A stretch of DNA of 64,000 nucleotides, from NCBI RefSeq assembly GCF_026107415.2, contig NZ_JAPCHX010000001.1:496001-560000 (forward strand), read 5' to 3'. The notes beneath the pieces were generated by a model, which was not told the DNA's origin, did no database searches, and saw only the letters and a list, made by a program, of their open reading frames with translations. Shown one piece after another: positions 60,317-64,000 of the stretch (position 1 is its first letter; the number at the start of each line of letters is the position of its first letter). The DNA comes from Microbacterium sp. MPKO10 (GTDB lineage: Bacteria; Actinomycetota; Actinomycetes; Actinomycetales; Microbacteriaceae). Made by a program: the position numbers and the translations under genes.

Positions 60317-61194
60317 CCGTGCCTCCTCGTCGGGTCGGCGACGTCACGCAGGCCGTCGGCGATGAAGTTGACGCCGAGCACGAGCACGACGAGAGCGATG
60401 CCCGGCGCGATCGCCCCGACCGGGGCCGTCAGCACCGTGCCCTGCGCTTCGAACAGCATCCGCCCCCACGATGCGTTCGGCGGCGGCGCCCCGAGCCCGA
60501 GGTACGACAGGCTGGCCTCGGCGAGCACGGCGATGCCGAACTGCAGGGCGAGGTTGACGCCGAGCATGGGGGCGATGTTGGGCAGGATGTGACCGCCCAC
60601 GACGCCCGGCCAGCGCGTGCCGCTCGTGCGCGACGCCGTGACGAACTGCTCACCAAGGACACGCCGCGCCAGAATGCGCACCAGCCGCGCCACGACGGCG
60701 GACTGCGCCAGCCCGATCGCGAGGATCGCCGACCACAGCGACGCCCCCTGCACCGCCACGACGAGCATCGCCAGCAGCAGCACGGGGAAGGCGATGATCA
60801 CGTCGAGCGCCGCCGACAGCGTGTCGTCGAGCCACGGCCACGCGAACGCGGCAATGAGGCCGAGCGTCAGGCCCAGCACGGCGGCGATCGCGACGGACCC
60901 CAGGCCCACGACGAGAGCGATGCGCGCGCCGATCATGAGCTGCGTCATCAGGTCGCGCCCCAGCTTGTCTGTGCCAAGCCAGTGTTCGGCGCCCGGCCCC
61001 TCGAGGCGTGTTCCGCTCGTGTCCGACTGCGGAAAGGGCAGCCAGACGAGCGAGACCAGGGCGAGAAGAATCACGGATGCTGTCAGCACGCAGCCGATCA
61101 CGAGCACGGCGCGGCGGCTGCGGCGGCGCGGGCGACGCGCTGCCGCGGCAGCATCCGGAATCTCCGTGACCTGCACGGGCGCTGTATCGCTCAT
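60313..61194 (-). CDS. Peptide-type ABC transporter permease (DppC-like)
   Basis: The product is 293 residues: a cytoplasmic head rich in Arg/Ala, a first helix at about 27-50, the motif HWLGTDKLGRDLMTQLMIGA of DppC permeases, and five more helices with a cytoplasmic loop ASRTSGTRWPGVV. It overlaps the DppB and DppD genes by four bases on each side. Confidence 0.94.
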   Translation of the reverse strand: MSDTAPVQVTEIPDAAAAARRPRRRSRRAVLVIGCVLTASVILLALVSLVWLPFPQSDTSGTRLEGPGAEHWLGTDKLGRDLMTQLMIGARIALVVGLGSVAIAAVLGLTLGLIAAFAWPWLDDTLSAALDVIIAFPVLLLAMLVVAVQGASLWSAILAIGLAQSAVVARLVRILARRVLGEQFVTASRTSGTRWPGVVGGHILPNIAPMLGVNLALQFGIAVLAEASLSYLGLGAPPPNASWGRMLFEAQGTVLTAPVGAIAPGIALVVLVLGVNFIADGLRDVADPTRRHG

Positions 61195-62153
61195 CGGTTC
61201 CCCGAGACGCTCAGCCGAAGGCGCGGGTCGACGAGGCGCTGCGCGATGTCGGCCGCGAACCCGACGAGAAGCACGAAGAGGGTGCTCACCACGAGGATGC
61301 CCTGGATGTTGGGGTAGTCATGCTGGGCGATGGCGTCGAGAAGCATGTTGCCGAGACCGGGCAGCGTGAAGACGCTCTCGATCACGACGGCGCCGAGCAG
61401 CGTTGTCGAGAGCTCAATGCCGAGGATCGCGATCACCGGGACGGAGCCGTTGCGCACCCCGTGACGCCACAGCGCCTGCGCCATGCCCGCCCCGCCCGCG
61501 CGCGCGGTGCGCAGATACCCGCTGCCCAGAACGTCGAGTGTGGCGGCGCGCACGTAGCGGGTGAGCGAGGCGCTCATCACGACGGCGATGGTGATGATCG
61601 GAAGGGTCAGCGCCGTCAGAGCGTCGCCGGGCGCCTCCCAGTCATCGCGCGGGAAGCCGCCGCTCGGCAGCATCCCGAGCTGCAGCGCGAACACCCAGAC
61701 GAGGATGATCCCGATCCAGAACACTGGAATCGCGATGCCGACCTGCGCGAAACCGTTGAGCAGCGTGCCGTACCAGCGGTTGGAGCCGACGGCCGCGGCC
61801 ACGCCCGCGACAAGCGCGATCGCGAGGGCAAGGAGGAACCCCAGCACCGTGAGCGGGAGCGTGATCTGCAGGCGCGCGAGAACCTCGGGAAGAACCGGAA
61901 GCCCGCTGATGTACGACTCGCCGAGGTCGAAGCGCAGCATCTGCCCGGCCCACGTGGCGAACTGCTCGGCGAGCGGCCTGTCGCTTCCCACCTGCGCTCG
62001 TGCGGCGGCAATCTGCTCGGGCGTGGCGTTCACGCTCAGCAGCGCGTTCGCCGGGTCGCCCGGCAGCAGCCTCAGCAGCACGAAGATCACGACCAGGGCG
62101 ACGACGAGCGACAGCACCAGGAACGCGAACCGGCGGATCAGGTAGGCAGGCAT
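61191..62153 (-). CDS. Peptide-type ABC transporter permease (DppB-like)
   Basis: The product is 320 residues. The N-terminus MPAYLIRRFAFLVLSLVVAL and LLPGDPANALL are standard for DppB, with TARAGGAGMAQALWRHGVRN as the cytoplasmic coupling loop and VIESVFTLPGLGNMLLDAIA near the C-terminus. It follows the binding-protein gene after a 58-base gap containing a hairpin. Confidence 0.94.
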   Translation of the reverse strand: MPAYLIRRFAFLVLSLVVALVVIFVLLRLLPGDPANALLSVNATPEQIAAARAQVGSDRPLAEQFATWAGQMLRFDLGESYISGLPVLPEVLARLQITLPLTVLGFLLALAIALVAGVAAAVGSNRWYGTLLNGFAQVGIAIPVFWIGIILVWVFALQLGMLPSGGFPRDDWEAPGDALTALTLPIITIAVVMSASLTRYVRAATLDVLGSGYLRTARAGGAGMAQALWRHGVRNGSVPVIAILGIELSTTLLGAVVIESVFTLPGLGNMLLDAIAQHDYPNIQGILVVSTLFVLLVGFAADIAQRLVDPRLRLSVSGNR

Positions 62154-62174
62154 GGGTATCTCAGGTTAACGGCT

Positions 62175-62205
62175 GGATGCCGCGAGGCAACGCCCCGCGG
62201 CATCC
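62175..62205. terminator. Intercistronic hairpin after binding-protein gene
   Basis: A perfect 10-bp stem GGATGCCGCG / CGCGGCATCC encloses an 11-base loop with an inner GGC / GCC, between the peptide-binding protein stop (62212) and the DppB start (62153). It has no U tract. Confidence 0.75.
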
Positions 62206-62211
62206 ATTCAC

Positions 62212-63708
62212 TTACTTCTTGACGATGTCGTACGCGTAGAACTGCGAGTTCAGGCCGTTCACCGGGTAGCCCGAGACGTCGCTCGCGGCCACGACGATCT
62301 GCGGGTAGAGGTACAGCCACACGCTCGCAGCATCCTCGGCGATTTGCCTGTTCACCTTGGTGAGCAACTCGGTCTGCTCGTCTGTGGTCTTCGCCTGCTC
62401 GGCCTCAGCCACCCATTTCTGAACGTCGGCGTTGTCATAGCCCCAGTAGAAGTCGGGGTTGCCGTACCACACGACATCGCGATCGTTCACGTGCTCTTGC
62501 AGCGTCGCCTCGAAGTCGCGATCCTGGAACACCTTCGTGTACCACTCATCTGCGGTGATCGTGTTGATCTCGACGGTGATGCCGACCTTCGCCAGCTCTG
62601 ACTTGAGGAACTCCGCGACAGCCGGATGCGGGTCATAGCTGGGGGTGTCGAGCGTGAACGAGAACCCGTCGGCGTAGCCGGCTTCGGCCAGCTCGTCCTT
62701 CGCCAGCTCTGGGTCGTACGGGTTCACGTCGCTGAGGTCCACGTACCAGGGGTCGGTCGGCGGAACCATCGAGCCGATGAGCTGGCCGTAGTCGCCCCAG
62801 ATGGAGTTCAGCAGCTTCTCGCGGTCGATCGCCGAGTAGACGGCCTTGCGTACGAGAGCGTTGTCGAAGGGCTCGACGCGATCGTTGAACGCGAGCAGCT
62901 CCTTCGTCGTCGACGATCCGTCGTTCACCACGTAGTCGTCGTTGCCGTCGAACTGGCTGAGAGCGTCGGGACTCTGAACGCTCGTAATGATGTCGATCTG
63001 CCCGCTGATGAGCGCGTTGTTCTGCGACGTGGCGTCGGTGAAGTAGTGGAAGACCACCTCGGCGTTCTTCGCGGGGTCGCCCCAGTAGTCGTCCCAGCGG
63101 GTCAGACTCAGCGTGCTGCCGCGCTTCCACTCGTCGAGCGTGTACGGGCCGGTGCCGTCTACGCTCGTCTTCAGGTCTGTCGCGGCATCGTTCACGATCG
63201 ACACATAGCTGAGGTTGTAGATGAACGAGATCGACCGCTGGCTGAGCGTGAAGACGACGGTGTGCTCATCCGGCGTCTCGATCGCGTCGATGACGTCGAG
63301 GCTTGACTTACGCGCCGACTGCGAGTCTTCGGCGGTGACGGCTTCGACGCTCGACTTCACGTCGGCTGCGGTCAGCGGGTCACCCGAGTGAAACTCGACA
63401 TCATCGCGCAGAGTGATCGTGTATGTGAGTCCGTCTTCGCTCACCTCGTCGTCGGCGGCGAGAAGCGGCTCGACCTCACCGTCGTCCGTGAGCTTGTACA
63501 GCCCCTCGTAGACGTTGCCGCTCAGCGCCTCGGTGACGCCCTGACCGCCGCCGCCGGTGTTGCTGAGGTTCTGCGGTTCGTACAGCGACCCGATGTTGAT
63601 CGTGGCGTCCGCGCCACCCTCGTCGCCCGCCGAGCCGCCGCCAGAGCAGCCGGTCAGCACGAGGGCTGCGGCGGCGATCGTTGCGGTCAGGGCTAGTTGG
63701 CGTTTCAC
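62212..63708 (-). CDS. Peptide/solute-binding lipoprotein (family 5, DppA/OppA type)
   Basis: The product is 498 residues from GTG 63708, with AGGAGA five bases upstream. The signal MKRQLALTATIAAAALVLTG ends at lipobox Cys21. The mature part has the family 5 signatures SGNVYEGLYKLTDDGEVEPL and YTITLRDDVEFHSGDPLTAA. It heads an operon of binding protein, two permeases and two ATPases, a complete importer for peptides or similar compounds (nickel or glycans are possible alternatives). Confidence 0.94.
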   Translation of the reverse strand: MKRQLALTATIAAAALVLTGCSGGGSAGDEGGADATINIGSLYEPQNLSNTGGGGQGVTEALSGNVYEGLYKLTDDGEVEPLLAADDEVSEDGLTYTITLRDDVEFHSGDPLTAADVKSSVEAVTAEDSQSARKSSLDVIDAIETPDEHTVVFTLSQRSISFIYNLSYVSIVNDAATDLKTSVDGTGPYTLDEWKRGSTLSLTRWDDYWGDPAKNAEVVFHYFTDATSQNNALISGQIDIITSVQSPDALSQFDGNDDYVVNDGSSTTKELLAFNDRVEPFDNALVRKAVYSAIDREKLLNSIWGDYGQLIGSMVPPTDPWYVDLSDVNPYDPELAKDELAEAGYADGFSFTLDTPSYDPHPAVAEFLKSELAKVGITVEINTITADEWYTKVFQDRDFEATLQEHVNDRDVVWYGNPDFYWGYDNADVQKWVAEAEQAKTTDEQTELLTKVNRQIAEDAASVWLYLYPQIVVAASDVSGYPVNGLNSQFYAYDIVKK

Positions 63709-63726
63709 GGTTTCTCCTGGTGCATT

Positions 63727-63761
63727 CTGCGGGTCATGCTGAAAAGCTGCGGGTCATGCTG
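63727..63761. repeat. 15-bp tandem duplication at the end of the DUF1684 gene
   Basis: CTGCGGGTCATGCTG occurs at 63727-63741 and 63747-63761, 20 bases apart. The second copy holds the TGA stop of the DUF1684 gene, so the first is a duplication of the gene end. Confidence 0.75.
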
Positions 63762-64000
63762 CGTAGATGTCGAAGTCGCCCGTGAACCGCACGCGCTTCT
63801 CGCCGGCGGTCACCGGCACGGCAAAGCGATTCTGCGCCGGCGGCATGGGGCAGTTGTACTGCGCGCTGAACCCGCAGGGCGGAACGAACGCACGATTGAA
63901 ATCGAGCGTCACGGTGCCCGATTCGCCCAAACGGATGCTGCCGTCGGCGCCGTCCGCGCGCTCTACGAAGAGGAATCGCCCGGCGCCATACGTTCCCTCG
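63754..64000 (-). CDS. DUF1684 family protein, C-terminal part
   Basis: The window edge cuts the gene; about 81 residues remain, ending GDFDIYAA. VTLDFNRAFVPPCGFSAQYN and CPMPPAQNRFAVPVTAGEKR are the hallmark C-terminal segment of DUF1684, whose role is unknown. It reads toward the peptide importer, 45 bases from the binding-protein start, so it may lead that operon. Confidence 0.85.
   Translation of the reverse strand, partial: EGTYGAGRFLFVERADGADGSIRLGESGTVTLDFNRAFVPPCGFSAQYNCPMPPAQNRFAVPVTAGEKRVRFTGDFDIYAA

Noticed and set aside
1-64000. CRISPR arrays, tRNA and rRNA genes
   Set aside because: I looked for regularly spaced repeats and cloverleaf or rRNA-like conserved strings and found none; a covariance-model scan would be decisive.

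Overview
The window is high-GC DNA from an actinobacterium. The best fit is the family Microbacteriaceae, from the coproporphyrin-type heme cluster with ChdC, the monomeric NADP isocitrate dehydrogenase, the actinobacterial Holin-X and DUF3618 proteins, many GTG starts and dense ATGA gene overlaps. I see no rRNA, tRNA or CRISPR array. The genus is not settled by anything I can read.

Layout. 1-12765: heme biosynthesis. hemE-cgoX-[three small membrane proteins]-chdC-cpfC-hemC-hemD-hemB-hemL-peptidase E run on the minus strand, and hemA is divergent at the far end. With glutamyl-tRNA from elsewhere, this is a full route from Glu-tRNA to heme through coproheme. 12762-19004: a sugar ABC operon (binding protein, two permeases, ThuA-like protein, Gfo/Idh/MocA dehydrogenase) with a divergent LacI regulator and a clear promoter flanked by two operator-like boxes. 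18999-29206: a six-gene polysaccharide operon (LplB- and LplC-like permeases, large binding lipoprotein, GH95, GH127, GH36). 29619-34540: a FadR-type GntR regulator, an intact IS982-family element, and three genes of non-phosphorylating L-fucose oxidation (aldo/keto reductase, L-fuconate dehydratase, lactonase). 34541-35500: about 1 kb with no credible gene and one strong palindrome. 35501-38604: a Gfo/Idh/MocA-aldo/keto reductase fusion and a divergent LacI regulator around a perfect 18-bp palindrome. 38674-44961: housekeeping and small membrane proteins (two DUF4190 proteins, GlyRS, NUDIX, TetR with a small membrane-protein pair, Icd). 45063-56714: a second polysaccharide locus made of a DUF2264-led ABC operon (DUF2264, binding protein, two permeases, YesL-like protein, 2-hydroxyacid dehydrogenase) and a divergent operon (heparinase II/III-like enzyme, DeoR-LacI hybrid regulator, acyltransferase fused to an alpha/alpha-barrel-like domain). 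57121-58587: a tandem alpha/beta hydrolase. 58737-64000: a dipeptide/oligopeptide ABC operon and a DUF1684 gene cut by the window end.

How it fits together. The accessory part (12.7-56.7 kb) looks like a catabolic island for plant or algal glycans. The lplBC operon would import oligosaccharides, GH95/GH127/GH36 would remove terminal fucose or galactose, L-arabinofuranose and alpha-galactose, and the neighbouring fucose genes would oxidise released L-fucose. The DUF2264/heparinase-like locus is probably for an acidic or acylated glycan. None of the three sugar importers has its own ATPase here, so a shared MsmK/UgpC-type ATPase elsewhere is expected. All substrate assignments are inferred from families and context.

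Most worth a second look: the acyltransferase-alpha/alpha fusion and its locus; the Gfo/Idh-AKR fusion with its operator; the IS982 insertion inside a CTAG shared by the stop codons of two convergent genes; three convergent pairs with interlocked palindromic stops; and a strong hairpin after every binding-protein gene.
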